A DNA stretch of 64,000 nt from Pardosa pseudoannulata (GCA_032207245.1 CM063509.1:8996937-9060936), one strand, 5' to 3'; positions 1 to 11,439 are shown, counted from the first letter of the stretch. Notes: generated from the letters alone by a model not told the origin. Numbers and translations: made by a program.

Positions 1-134
1 TATCAAAAAGTCCATTTTATATTATAATTTTTATTTGCAATTTTTTAACTTCTAAAAATATTAGTCAAATGTGTTATTAATTTCTATATTTTCTTAGGTT
101 AATATTATGTCTTACATTTTACTTGATGCTAAAA

Positions 135-790
135 AAAACTTTCATGGTCCATTTTTCATGTTTTACTCTGTTATGTTCCCAGTCATGTGGGTATCCCGGG
201 CAATGAAAAGGCAGACAATCTGGCCAGACATGCTACTATCCCTTATCCTGACTCCATTCCCTATGATGATAAAAAATATCGTTTTGGTTACCAATGACTG
301 GTGGAAAGCCAAATGGAACCTTACAAAGGGGAACAACGGACCTCCTAATGGGGGAGACTTTAAGGGCTTGACTTGATTCTGGCAATCAAAGGAAGGCCAA
401 GGAGCTTTACCAGGGCTATCCCTGGATGAGGGTTAATGAGCTACTTAAGCTCAGTAGAAATGAGCTAAGGGTGGCCATTGGTCTGTTGACTAGTTATTGT
501 TGCCTTAATAGGCACCTCAACATTATTGGCATTATGGATAGCCCGGTATGTAGGGGATGTCATATGGCAGAGGAGAGTTCATCACATGTTTTGTGTGAAT
601 GTGACTACTACTGCGCCAAGAGATTTTAATTCCTTGGCTATCACTTCATCGAGCTGTGGGAGCTGATTAACTTCCCGGTTAAATTGCTGAGATTTATCTC
701 AGGTATAGGTCTCTCTGAGATCTAATGGTTAATCTTTCTTAACCTTGTGCTGGAACTCTTTGTTCCAGTTAATGAGTTTTTTTTTCAGTA
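135..790 (+). pseudogene. Jockey-type LINE 3' end (RNase H tail plus C-terminal zinc-finger region)
   Basis: One frame around 165-295 reads VPSHVGIPGNEKADNLARHA, the C-terminal signature of the RNase H domain of non-LTR retrotransposons (GxPGNExAD). A different frame (426-629) reads LLTSYCCLNRHL followed by CRGC...SSHVLCEC, the Cys/His cluster that ends jockey-superfamily ORF2. The frame change and stops between the two blocks show it is dead. The 5' part, with reverse transcriptase and endonuclease, is absent, as expected of 5'-truncated LINE copies. The 3' UTR runs to about 835 and may end in a short TAATTC-rich tail. The family assignment is by motif memory, not by search. Confidence 0.7.
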
Positions 791-835
791 CAATAGGCCT
801 TGGGCCACAGTGCTGGTGCCCTTGTGAGCCACCCC

Positions 836-1352
836 ACCCTAATTCTAATTCTAAAAGGGAACAAACTTCATTCTATTAGGCCAACCATTACATTCTGGCC
901 ATCACTCCCTAATCGTAAATTAGATGCCATATTAACTCGTCTTTGTATCAGTCATAGTAGACTAACCCACAAACATTTACTATTGGCTGAGCCTACTCCA
1001 AAATGCTTCTTATGTTACAATCATCTCACTGTTCATCCTATTTTAACTTCATGTACTGCTTTAAAATGTTTTTATTATATATATTTTAAAACTTTCCACC
1101 CTAATTTGAACGAACTTTTAGGCAAAACTCTTCATCCAAAGTTATTTGATTTCCTCTTTCGCATTGGCATTTTAAACCTCATTTGGTTTTCTTATTAAAT
1201 GTTTTAATGCGAGTCTTCACCACATTTTTACTTGTTTTTTCTTGTGAATTTTAACTTTTTTTTTATACCTTATGTTTCATAACTTTGTTGGAATTTGTGT
1301 CTTGTTTGGCGCAGCATATCCTAACTTTGATTTTGTGCCAATAAAAAAAAAA
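836..1352 (+). pseudogene. Second LINE 3' end (zinc-finger tail, 3' UTR, poly-A)
   Basis: The open frame to 1198 contains LTRLCISHSRLTHKHLL, then CFLC and a Cys/His spacing, close to the usual LINE ORF2 tail in which 'LTRLRIGHTRLTH' precedes a zinc-binding cluster. After the stop comes a U-rich 3' UTR with a GGCGCAGCATATCC...TTTGTGCC block and an A-rich end near 1341-1352. Only the last 120 or so codons remain, so it is a 5'-truncated copy. It lies directly behind the first LINE end, suggesting insertion next to or into that tail. Confidence 0.7.
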
Positions 1353-1599
1353 GTATTATTTAAAAGCATGAATAATACAAAAACATGTTCACCATTTAGA
1401 AATCTGAATTTCTCTCTATATAGTATACAAACATTCCAGTCACAATAATATGACCACCTGTCAAAATCCAGACTAACCAACTTTCACAGAGCAGACTGCT
1501 GTGAGACATAAAAGAAAGAATCATTGAGGTTCCTAAAGGTGTTCATTAGAATGTTGAACCATGCTGACTCCAGTACCGTGGACAACTGCACTAGGTTTT

Positions 1600-2976
1600 G
1601 CAGGTGAGAATCCATGGTATGAGAAATCTGATCAAAGTGTCTCACAGATTCTCGATTGGGTTTAAGTCTGGGGAATTAGCTGGCCAAGGGAGTATTGTAC
1701 TCTTCAAACCATGCTGCAAGCTTTATGAAATGTTGCATTTTCTTGCTGGTAGGTGCTATCATCCAAAGAAAAAAGAGTTCCCATGTAGAGGTGAATATGG
1801 TCTGTAAGAATAGATGCATACTTGTGTCGATTTGTCGTTCCTTCCACAATGATGAGTGACCCAATACCATGAAAACATTCCCCAGGCCATAATACTCCCT
1901 CCTCCAGCATGGACCCATTTGGCAATTGTTGCATGGTGTTTACTTTCAGACATTTCATGCCATATACACCATAATGCATCTGTTCAATGGAGCATAACAC
2001 ATGATTCATCCAGTGGAAAAAGTAATCTGCCTTCTCTCAGTGGTAGTCCAATTGCAGTTCTGGCATGTTAATTCCAGCTTTTGTCCCCAATAAATATTAG
2101 TCAGCATCAAAGCCATAGGCAAGGGGGGGATTTAGGGGACCGATCCCCCTCTGAAATTCTTTAAAACCGTTTCGTGGAAAGAAAATAGACCATGTGTGTG
2201 GGTTTGTCATCTGCTTAGCTGCATAGACAACACTGTACTTAGAACAGTGACATTGAGTTAATCAGTAGGTGCAAATTGTATTCGACAAGTAAGAGCAAAT
2301 TAACTAGCACTTTTGACTACTCAACACAATATTGTTTCGCAATCGGAAGAAATTGTAAAAATTTTTTGACAAAAATTTAAAAGACAGCATATTTTGTAAT
2401 ATGCAGGTAAAAATTTGAACATTTTCATCTTCAATCAAAATTATTCTTTTTCTTTGGTTATACTTCTATTTTAAAAATTAGAATTTAATACCATGTATAT
2501 CTCTTCAGTGTTAATTTTACTATTAAATTCACTGTGTAGTTACTGCATTACTCTTTCAAGGCTACAAATTTGTTCATTATATCATTTTTTAATTATTTTG
2601 ATATTTTAAAATGCAACTGTATTATGATATTAATTAGGAGTATACATAATTCATTAGGAGCATACATAAAAACCTGTAATTTTATTGAAATATGCATCAT
2701 TCACAAAAACAATGTCCCCATCCGAATATAATTTCTTGCTACGGCCCTGGTCAGCATAGGTGCATTAACCAATCTTCTACTGCAGAGGCCCATATGCTGT
2801 TGTCATTGTGGAGAGACTGTTGATAGCCCCTTGGTTCATCTGGGTGGCTCAATGTTGCATGTCTATTTGTCCAAACGCTTCTCTGCAGCTGTTTATCACC
2901 TCTGCCATCTATGGCCCACAGTGAATCATATTTGTCACATTGCTGATTTTGGGATAGTGTCATTTTGCCATACACA
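1600..2976 (-). pseudogene. Tc1-like transposase remnant, frameshifted and interrupted
   Basis: Reading on the minus strand from 2976: a segment with GRGDKQLQR and TNRHATLSH matches the end of the paired helix-turn-helix DNA-binding region of Tc1 transposases. After the insert (2108-2749), successive frames give IMAWGMFSW, HHCGRNDKS or LIIVEGTTN, and near 1690-1640 WPANSPDLNPIEN, the well-known Tc1 block before the third catalytic acidic residue. The DNAPCH region is degraded to ENATFHKA. At least three frame changes mean no functional protein. The protein normally cuts and pastes the element at TA sites in the nucleus. Confidence 0.75.
2108..2749. mobile_element. hAT-like non-autonomous element inside the Tc1 element
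   Basis: Flanked by a perfect 8-bp duplication GTCAGCAT (2100-2107 and 2750-2757). The left end begins CAAAGCCATAGGCAAGG and the right end, read from the other strand, begins CAGGGCCGTAGCAAG, giving imperfect terminal inverted repeats. Eight-base duplications and CAGGG-type ends are typical of hAT transposons. No coding potential is visible in 642 bp. Removing it restores continuity of the Tc1 fragment. Confidence 0.75.
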
Positions 2977-3227
2977 GTATACTTTTACCACAGCAGCCTG
3001 CAAACAGTTTACAAAATTAGATGCTTTGGAAATGCTTCTACAGCTAATGATCATGCCCTTTTGGATGTCAGATAAATTGCTGTTTCTACATGACTGTAAG
3101 AACTGAAATGTTTTCTGAGTGCCTGCAACATACTTTAGATATTCACCATATTTGCTGATGACTCATGCCTTCTGTGATTGGTTTTTTAACATTGATGTGA
3201 AAAGTAGGTGGTGGTCACATTAATGTG

Positions 3228-3679
3228 CAGGGTTCCCATGGTCCTTAAAAGTCCTTAAGAACTCCTTAATTTTAGTTTTCATTTTTAAGGGCCCTTAAAC
3301 TCCTTAATTTTTTTCAAAGGTTCTTAAAAACTGCTTAATTTTTAAATTGGAATGTGATCAATTTCTCCATCAACACGATCCACCATTGTCACGTGATTTC
3401 CTATCAGTTTTCTGATGGGACAGTTTTTTTTTTTTTTTAGTTGTTATTTGACCAATAAATAATCTTTTGCATACTGAAAAGGTTTATAAAGTCAGCTGCC
3501 CTTTCCTAATAGCTAACAGTCATGCAGATTTTAATCAAGCAAAGCATGGAGGTTGGGGGGGGGGGTGTTGTAGATATTTCAGTTACTTATGGAATTTTAA
3601 TTTATCTTGCATTGAATGTAATAGAAAAGTCTAAAACTTTCTTCTTTCCCAGGGAACGTCGGGTATAATCAGCTAGTAT

Positions 3680-3717
<38 letters not shown>

Positions 3718-4029
3718 GAGTCATTTTTAAACCCTCAGAAAGTACTTTTTATTCACAATTTATTTCTAGTTTGATCACTCAAAAAGCTTTAGTTGTCCAT
3801 TTTTCAAAATTAGTTTTTGTCAAATAGATTTATCTTATATTAATTTTTAGGCATTTTTAAAAACTTAATTCTGAAGTATTGTAGGGCATTTATTGAACTT
3901 TCCTTGTCTGGATCATAATCATTAAAATAGGTTCCTCAGGAAATAGGGTTTATGTCGTTATGCCGTGTATTTCAAGTAGGTCCTTAGAAAGTCCTTAATT
4001 TTTGTTCTAGAAAAACAGTGGGAACCCTG
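3228..4029. mobile_element. hAT-like family with 5-bp duplications, copy 1
   Basis: Ends are CAGGGTTCCCA and TGGGAACCCTG, flanked by ATGTG on both sides (3223-3227, 4030-4034). Sub-terminal CCTTAAAAGTCCTTAA-type repeats occur near both ends. Interior blocks shared with copies at 14927 and 16358 include CAGGGAACGTCGGGTATAAT (CAGGCAATG/CAACG variants elsewhere) directly before a CA/TA microsatellite (about 3680-3717). There is no ORF. The ends suggest hAT, while the 5-bp duplication suggests the hAT-5 type branch; that subclass is inference. Confidence 0.8.
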
Positions 4030-4055
4030 ATGTGACTGAAATGTGTGTGTGTATA

Positions 4056-4447
4056 TATACATATACATGTGTGTGTATGTATAAAAAAATTAAAAAATTA
4101 TTTCTTATTCCATGCACAGTTTTATTGTATACATGGAAATCCAGTATAAAAAGTAAATGATCAAATGAATACTTTAAAAAAAGAGGCTTTAGCATGTTTA
4201 TTATTGCATAGAACTCAAGAAAAAATAATTGGGGAGGAAAAGCCTTTAAAATTTTTCATTTGGTAACAAAAAGCCCATAGAAAGGAAATCATAAATAACT
4301 TACATCTGAGTTAAAAGTTTCAAATTTCACTTGAATATGTAGAAAGTTTAAAATTATATGGGCTAATAAAGATATATTCTATATTTTGACCCTATTTGGG
4401 TTTTCATGTTCCTTGAAAATTAAGTTTTATGTGTCTTTTTTTGTTAC
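4056..4447. other. A+T-rich spacer
   Basis: Short TG/TA runs at the left edge, then A+T-rich DNA without a recognisable gene, repeat boundary or RNA feature. Confidence 0.6.
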
Positions 4448-4451
4448 TTAA

Positions 4452-5333
4452 CCCATTGAGGACCAGCACGTAAATGCTGTAAAGGTTAACTGTTGCCATT
4501 TACCCCATTCGCAACAAACATCTTGTACACACAACGCAAAGATTTTACTCATATCACTCCAGCGTCGGCTCCATGCGATGATCTCCAGTTGATATTGTGA
4601 CGACGTCAATGTTCTCGAGTGAAGAGGTTAGGGTGAAGAAGGATCACAGTCACGATAAAATTGGAAATCACTTTTATTTCTTGAATAAATATGATTGTAT
4701 ACAAGGGGATTCTAATCTCCCAAAACAAGTCGAAATGCAAGGGATTGTTGCCTGCATAACATCACCACGACAATCACAGGCGAAAGAAAAGAGATTAAAT
4801 AATCTCACACAAGTGGGGACGCTTTTCCAGTGTGCAATGCAAACCCAATTTATCCCCTGTTCCGTATCCGAGACTGTGCCGCTCCCTAAATGAGCGGACT
4901 TTACGAATCTCCCAAACTTAATCACTAGAAAGCTGGCTCCGGTCAAAAGGCACAAAAGCCTCCAAGAGGTCAAAGCACCTACGTAAGAAAAATGTCAAAA
5001 AGCCCAGAGTCTGAAAAATTCTAGGCTTTTTATACCTCAGGGTCAGTTACGATTCCAGTTACCTGGGAACTCCAGCTAAGGCTACAGCTAGTTTTTTTTT
5101 TAGCTGAATTCTCACAGGAGGCTTCAAATCAGCTGATTCCAGTCGTTAGTTTTGGACAAAGGGGGGGGGGTATTCACAATATTGAGAAACCAGTATTGGG
5201 TATGCATAATCAGAGATCGGAATGTTTTATTTTAATTTTTTAAATGCTAGATTTAATTACTAGATGGTGTTAAACAGCAAGGGTTTTCACAATGGTCCAT
5301 TTATATAGCATTTATGTGCTACTCCTAAAGGGG
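4452..5333. mobile_element. TTAA-flanked piggyBac-type non-autonomous element
   Basis: TTAA lies on both sides (4448-4451, 5334-5337). The left end CCCATTGAGGACCAGCACG is matched on the opposite strand at the right end by CCCCTTTAGGAGTAGCAC, followed on both by TAAATGCT. TTAA duplication and CCC-starting ends are characteristic of piggyBac. The 882-bp interior has overlapping frames of about 98 codons on both strands that resemble no protein I know and are probably chance. A nearby inverted repeat (5213-5394) crosses its right boundary. Confidence 0.6.
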
Positions 5334-5394
5334 TTAATGCCATCTAGTAATTAAATCTAGCATTGAGAAATTAAAGTAAAATGTTCTGATCTCC
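5213..5394. repeat. Inverted repeat with about 55-bp arms
   Basis: The left arm (about 5213-5267, ending ATTTAATTACTAGATGG) is matched in reverse by the right arm (about 5340-5394, starting CCATCTAGTAATTAAAT) with a few mismatches and a loop of about 72 bp. The loop holds the right end of the TTAA-flanked element. Confidence 0.7.
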
Positions 5395-5635
5395 AATTAC
5401 TCATACGGGACACTGGACTGATAAGAGTGAAGTCACTGCATCGCGTATATGAGATCTTGGTTGCAAACTGGTTAAATCATTTTAATTTTTGAACTATAAA
5501 TTTTGTTAATTTTTTTCATTTTGGCTCTTAATTTTTGACACAGTATAGATTTTTTAGATGCTTTCCTTGATTTTCTTAATTTATTATTTCATATTTTAAT
5601 ATGTATTTATATTCTACTGATGTTTTTTCCCATAG

Positions 5636-5777
5636 GATTGGAGAAATAAACAGACATGTGCTAGACATATTTGGTACCCATGCTTCAAAACTGTACTCTA
5701 ACTTTTGGCCAGAACTGGACTTAAGATATACCAGCAGAGTTTTCCAGGAAAGTGTTCTACTTTGGTTGATTCATTGA
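5636..5777 (+). CDS. Candidate terminal exon of an unknown gene
   Basis: A good splice-acceptor context (TGTTTTTTCCCATAG, 5621-5635) is followed by 46 codons ending at TGA 5775-5777. The peptide, which contains HVLDIFGTHASKL, FWPELDLRY and VFQESVLLW, has a protein-like composition unusual for this A+T-rich DNA. I do not recognise the family. No ATG is needed if this is an internal or last exon, and no upstream exon can be assigned in the window. Downstream, an AATAAA-like motif occurs within GTAAAATAAAATG near 6664-6675. It could be a chance open stretch. Confidence 0.3.
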
Positions 5778-6910
5778 TGCTCTGTTATTCTATTCAGTTA
5801 TTTATTTGAAATGGAAGATCAGTATTGTGCCTTTTAGAAATATACTTCAGTTAAGTAACAGTTTATGCCCCAGCTAAAAGAGGAAAAGGTTTTTAATTTT
5901 AAAAGTGGTTGAAATAGGATGAAAATTATAATTTAGTTTGACACACACTGGGTAGTTAGAAATATAAATTTTATGTAGAATCTTACTACTGATGGCTGAT
6001 TTTATGTATTGAATTTTTTTAAGTTTTTATTCAGAAAAAAATGCAATAGTGTCAAGGTGAATTATATGAAAAGAATCAGTTTTTTAAAAATTGTTATTGT
6101 GTTCTGTTTAAATTGAAATAATAGTTAACACTGGTATTAATTTACAATATACATATATTATGTATATGGTATGTGTGTGAAAGAAAATTATCCATTTAAT
6201 TAAACTGATTAACTGCTGGTAGTGCTTTTTCCTAGGAGGGCATAAATTGAGATTTGACTGTTTCGATGCTTATATACAAAATAGATATTTATATTGTAAA
6301 TCAGTTTATTATATTATGATGATTTTCCTGATGCATAGTTTAGTACTTTGATTTTTTTTTAAAATTTTAATCCTTTTGTTCTTTACTTCTTTCTGCAGGA
6401 GGGATGGTAGTGCATAATTTAAATGAAATTGTTTATTGCATTTTTATTAAATTGTTTACAGATGGTATATAGGTATTTAAAATATAACTTTGGCTTATTT
6501 GAAAATATATATACAATCTATGTATAAACTGAAAATGACTTTTTTCTTCAAAAATTTACCTGAAAGTGAAAATTTATATGTAAGACAAAATGAGGAAAAC
6601 GTACTGTGAAACATTCAATTTGGTGCCAGGGATACTGGTGAAATATTTTCCAATGAAACTGCTGTAAAATAAAATGTAAATGTTTTGTTATTAATAATAT
6701 TTTACTTATTAAATGCCAATGGCAGTAGTTTAAACTCTGGTAAGTCTATCTGAAGCTAGGACAATTTCCATAAACTTAGGCAATATAAATTTTAAAAACA
6801 AAAATTTTATTTTTGCTAATTTGGTCTTTTTTTCAATTTTTTATTTATTTTTTACCAATAAAAACAATAAAGGGCACAAAATAGGTCCTATAAACATCAA
6901 TACTACTGAT
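5778..6910. other. A+T-rich stretch, possible 3' UTR or intergenic
   Basis: No ORF, repeat boundary or RNA gene is visible. It would be 3' UTR if the exon at 5636-5777 is real. Confidence 0.4.
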
Positions 6911-6923
6911 CCATGTATAGCCC

Positions 6924-7102
6924 TGCTGAATGATGGCCGAATGGTTAGGGTGCTGGCCTTCGGAACCATAGTTCGTGGGTTCGAATCCCACTATGGCATG
7001 GATGTTCGTAGCCATTCGGAATCGGCTTTAAATTGTAGGTCCTGGTCTCATTAGCCCTTGTGTTGCAAAAAGTAGACCATAGTATTCCAAAACCAAGCCA
7101 AA
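6924..7102 (+). mobile_element. tRNA-derived SINE, copy 1
   Basis: Flanked by a perfect 13-bp duplication CCATGTATAGCCC (6911-6923, 7103-7115). The head carries a type-2 RNA polymerase III promoter: A box TGGCCGAATGG near 6934-6944 and B box GGTTCGAATCC near 6978-6988, followed by CACTATGGCATGG. The body continues GATGTTCGTAGCCATTCGG and the tail is a short CCAAA-type repeat. Two minus-strand copies at 36531 and 39843 share head, body and tail. The head resembles a tRNA but is part of the SINE, not a stand-alone tRNA gene. Confidence 0.85.
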
Positions 7103-7115
7103 CCATGTATAGCCC

Positions 7116-7901
7116 CCCCCCCCACATCAACTTAAGATTTAAAAAAAAATGTTCTGGTAATTCTTGGCTTATATATGAAAATGTATGGTATTCACAATTG
7201 GAATCTGTTCTGGTATTTAACAATTTAAGGTTTTGAAATACATATTTTTTTCTGACATATTCAGTATTCAAAGTAATTAGAATAAAATAGACAGACTCAA
7301 AACTTTCATCTCTATTTATTTCTAATTTGATGTATTATTCATTTCTCTAATTTTTTTTATTAAATTATATTTTACAGAATATACATAAGTATTTAAAATG
7401 TAACTAATTGTGAGTGCTTCTTCATTCACAATTGGAAGCTAATCTGAAATTTAATTTATTGAAACCTTGGAATAAATGTTTAGATTTTAACATTTTTAGT
7501 ATCCAAACTAATTATTAGAAATTAGTATATATGTAATTTGATATTTTGGTTTGGATTTATTTTTAATTTGAAGCAACTTAATTTTCTTTAGTGTAGTGAA
7601 GTGTGTAAAAAATATTTATTCAAGAATAAGACATTTTGTTTTCTTGCTAATCTATGCTGGGTATAATGTATATGAATTTGATTCTCAACTAAGTCTAGTT
7701 GATTTCAACTCAAAATGCAGAATTTGAGTGAAAGAGTTAAAAAAATATGTTTAAACTGTTAATTAGCACTTAAAAATAAAATTTTATGTTCAAACAAAAA
7801 TCAGGCATTTTGTTGTTGCTCAATCCTTTTATTTATATCTATTCTAGCATTTCAAAATAAGATGCTATTGTTAGATATTGTAACTAGTTTTGCAGATGTA
7901 A
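7116..7901. other. A+T-rich spacer
   Basis: Begins with a C run and is then unremarkable A+T-rich DNA; no gene or repeat boundary was seen. Confidence 0.5.
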
Positions 7902-8004
7902 ATTTTAAGGACCTCCCTGAGAAAGAAAACACCAGTTGAAGAAAACTTGTTCATATTTATTTTTCTTCAACTGCTGTTTTCTTTCTCAGGGAGGTCCTTA
8001 AAAT
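7902..8004. repeat. Long near-perfect hairpin (44-bp arms)
   Basis: Left arm 7902-7945 and right arm 7961-8004 are reverse complements with a single mismatch, separated by 15 bp. The arms contain AAGGACCTCCCTGAGAAAG and its complement. Confidence 0.9.
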
Positions 8005-8098
8005 AATTAAAACTTCTTTAAAATAAAGAATTTTAAGAACTTTTTTAAAAGTCCTTAAAGTTTTGATTTTTTCCTTTCAAAAGCAGGTATGAACCCTG
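8005..8098. mobile_element. hAT-like end fragment next to the hairpin
   Basis: Contains AAAAGTCCTTAAAG and ends in GTATGAACCCTG (8088-8098 region), resembling the sub-terminal CCTTAAAAGTCCTTA motif and CAGGGTTC terminus of the 5-bp-duplication family. No matching left end was located, so limits are uncertain. The hairpin arms also carry AAGGACCTCC/GGAGGTCCTTAAAA. Confidence 0.4.
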
Positions 8099-8173
8099 CT
8101 TTTGGTTGTTGTGTAACAAGAAAATAAAATTTCTCCTTGTATAATTTATCTGTTGTATTTTGAGCAAGCCTCA

Positions 8174-8175
<2 letters not shown>

Positions 8176-8237
<62 letters not shown>
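8176..8237. repeat. (TA)n microsatellite
   Basis: About 60 bp of uninterrupted TA dinucleotides; frames across it are spurious. Confidence 0.95.
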
Positions 8238-8240
<3 letters not shown>

Positions 8241-9090
8241 ATAGGCTTTTTATTATTAAATGGGGTTCCAGAGGGTTATCTCTACCCTGTAGTCATGGAA
8301 CCTTAGGAATGCAATCAAAATTCAACCTAACTTCATTTATTCAATGACATATCAAAGCATACCATGAAACCTTATACAAAACTATATATGAAAAATCCCT
8401 GAAAAAAAAACTGCGTCAAAACTGTGATGGAACTTTGTTAAATAGTCATTAGTGCTGACCAATCAGCTATTGCTTGAAGTCACGTGTGGGATGTAACCCA
8501 TGCCTTAAAACTCTATTTTTAGGTATGGAACTGGAAGGATTTCTACTAGCGAAGATTTGAGAATATTTATTAGGGTTCCATGAAAAGAATTTCTAGGAAA
8601 ATAGAATCTTAAACCGAAAGTGATAAAAATATCATTACATATATATAAATAAGAAAATGACTCTTGCAAAGAGTTTTGTTTTCACCTTTTTAATAATCAT
8701 TTCAGTATTACAAATGATTTTTTGTATAATTGTTTGTTTCTTGGGTTTTCATTGTTTTATTTTGCTGCATCAGGAAATTCATTATAATGTAAATTGTATT
8801 TAAGTGTTATAAATTATGCAAATTATATTATTTATGCTATGGTACTTAAGATGAGAGGTGTATTTTATAATGCAAATTGAGGGTATCTACCAGTTCATTA
8901 TCCAGCTTTTAAAGAACATTTATATATTGACATTTTATATGGAAGTATTTTACGAAGTAGTCATTTAATAATTTAATATGATAAAATAGATATTTCTGAT
9001 ATTGTCATTTTTTAATGTAACTGTTTTCAATGTATGAAAGGCATTAAATCATCAAAAAGTTTAGTTATGTTCTATTTTTAGTAAAAAAAT
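8238..9090. other. A+T-rich spacer
   Basis: No gene recognised. GGGTTCCAGAGGG near 8264 and TAGGGTTCCATG near 8571 hint at old transposon ends but do not pair convincingly. Confidence 0.4.
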
Positions 9091-9094
9091 TTAA

Positions 9095-10029
9095 GGTATC
9101 CCTCTATGTTCGGAGAATTTTTTTCTTTAAATGTAGAAACTAGTTCATGTTTTTACATTTTTAGATTTATTTTTTATATTATCATAGATAATTGCACTTA
9201 AAAAATTTATTCCTGGAGAAGTTTTTATAAAATTTCTAATAAATGAAAAAAATTTAGTAAAAAAAAATCTGGTTTTTTCCAAAGGCCTAATTTTTTAATA
9301 AATTATTTCAATATTTATTGATGCAACACATTTCTTATACACTGGACTAGTGAATCACCTAAAATCTTTGTTTAATTTATGTTTGGTAAAAAATTTTGGT
9401 CCTGCAAAATCATATTGAAATATTTAACAAATTTTCATTATTTTTATATCTAACTATGAGTGTAACATCATCAAAAATTATTCAAATTTAAAGCTTTTAG
9501 GTCATTTACTAGTAAATACTATCAAAACCATTCATAATAATTTTCAACAAAATATTTAAAAAAATTTTTGAGAAATCACATTTCAAGTTTCAACATTTTA
9601 TTAAAAATACCGTTCTGAGAAAAACGTATTTGAAATTTATGAAAGCTACTTTAACTATTAAATATTTAAAATACATGTTTAAAATTCCCCACACTTTCTT
9701 GCTTCAAAACTTTCTAATTGCCAAATTGCTAATTATTAAAAATACTAGAAAAATGTTCAATCTAATCTTCAGGAAAATTTAAAAAGTTTTTTTCCAAAAA
9801 ATGCTCTTAAAAAAATGCTTTAAATTCACAACTTTTGGTTCCAAAGTCGCTACTTCTATTTTGTTTTGACAGCTGTCACTGATGTTCAATAGCTGTAACT
9901 TTTCATTGAAATGCCTTATAGACAAAACAAAAACAGATTTAGAAGCCTAAAAGTTGAAATTTTACAATTAAAAAATAAAAAAATTATGATTTTTGGCAAA
10001 AAATGACGTTTTCAACGTAGACGGATACC
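9095..10029. mobile_element. 0.94-kb TTAA-flanked family, copy 1
   Basis: TTAA on both sides (9091-9094, 10030-10033). Ends AAGGTATCCCTCTATGTT and AACGTAGACGGATACCTT are inverted repeats. Copies 2 (18432) and 3 (28859) align along their whole length, sharing interior blocks such as TACACTGGACTAGTGAATCA and TTTTGTTTTGACAGCTGTCA. Non-coding. TTAA duplication is used by piggyBac and Kolobok; I cannot decide between them. Confidence 0.8.
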
Positions 10030-11439
10030 TTAATATTAGTGATGCAAATAATAAAAAAAGAACTTTTAAATTATTTTTTATATTGATACTATAATTGAAA
10101 TTTATAAAATACTGATACTGAATTATTTTGTTGCAACTTAAGTGCAGATTTTTATAAGATACAAATGGAAACTGTATTATACGAAAAACTTGTTCAGTAT
10201 TTTTCTTTAATTCTGTTCTACAGTATATCTACACTGTATACACTGAAATTTCTGCACTAAGGATAGGATCTTCCTGCATATTTATTTATTATATTTATAT
10301 ATTTTCTGTTATTTTGTGATATTACAGCATTTTAGGACCAATTGTCATTGTTGTATATATTCATGTGACTAAAATGGTTAGGATACAGTGAAACCTTTGA
10401 TTATAATCATGCTGGATATATAAAAATACTGTTTAAAAAGTTATAGGAATTCAGTGCCTTCGAGTTTTGATCACATAAAAACTTGAACACACACAATGCA
10501 TTGATTTCTGTAACATTTCTCTAAAATAATTCATTAAATCATAATGAACTCTTTAGTTAGTACAGGGTTGTAGGCTATCTATAAATAAGTTATTTTTAAC
10601 TGGTGTTTTCAAGCATGGCTAAATAGGTAGTGTTCTGCCTTTCAGTACTGATGATCACGACTATGAAATATATAGATAGCATGGGTAAAATCTACCTGAA
10701 TCCTGAAAAGCTTGTAAACTTCTGCTATAAATGTTAAATATTTTGAATTTTTTTCTGTTACATAATCTGTTATAAATAATATAAGTCAGAATTTTACAAT
10801 TTTTTTTTTCTTAGAATATTTTTCCAGGTTTACATCTTTAGATCAATAGCATCTTTTCTCTCTCTTAATGTGATATTGAATAAACAAATATTGTTTTTGT
10901 ACTTTAATTTTATTGAATTAAGCCAAAAATTAAAGTTTTTTATAGAAACAGTGATTGTTAAAATAGATATAGGAGGGTAAATAAAGAGTAAAAGAGCTTT
11001 AATAAGAATTCTGCTTTTGATTTGTTGACTATTTAAAAATTTAGCTCTCTGTTTGATAATCAGATGCAAATCTTGCCTGAAATCAATTCTGTTTCTATAT
11101 TTTATGTCACTCATTATCTTGATCATTAAGTTTCATACAAGAAAGTTCTTAGAAGTAATTAGAATACAAATGGCATCTTTTGCTTTGGGAGGAAAGCCAG
11201 TACTTAAAGCTGAAAATGCTTTCAGTACTTATATTAGTGAAAGGACTTGATTCTGGAATTTCACGTCTTCACATATTAATTAATATTTACTTTAATTGTT
11301 TAGGCATATAATAGTTGGGAATTTTATTACTTGACTATGTAACCTATGCCATTTTTATGTGAAATTGATATTGGTTGTATTTGCAATAAGTACCTATTCA
11401 GATACTTGTTGAGTTATTTTTAAATAACCTAAATAAGGT

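Larger units (their letters stand above)
1424..4055 (-). mobile_element. Decayed Tc1/mariner-type transposon with two nested insertions
   Basis: Inverted termini: the left end reads CATTCCAGTCACAATAATA followed by TGACCACC. The right end carries the matching sequence on the other strand, but it is split by an inserted element at 3228-4029; the terminal repeat resumes exactly after that insertion. The transposase remnant reads on the minus strand. Without its two inserts the element would be about 1.2 kb, close to the 1.3-1.6 kb usual for Tc1 relatives. Outer limits are approximate because TA-rich DNA surrounds them. Confidence 0.7.

Noticed and set aside
4597..4973. Overlapping 98- and 99-codon frames on both strands
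   Set aside because: They lie inside a TTAA-flanked non-autonomous element and match no transposase motif.
6932..7000. Stand-alone tRNA gene
   Set aside because: A and B boxes are present, but the segment is the head of a SINE with target duplications and a shared body in two other copies.
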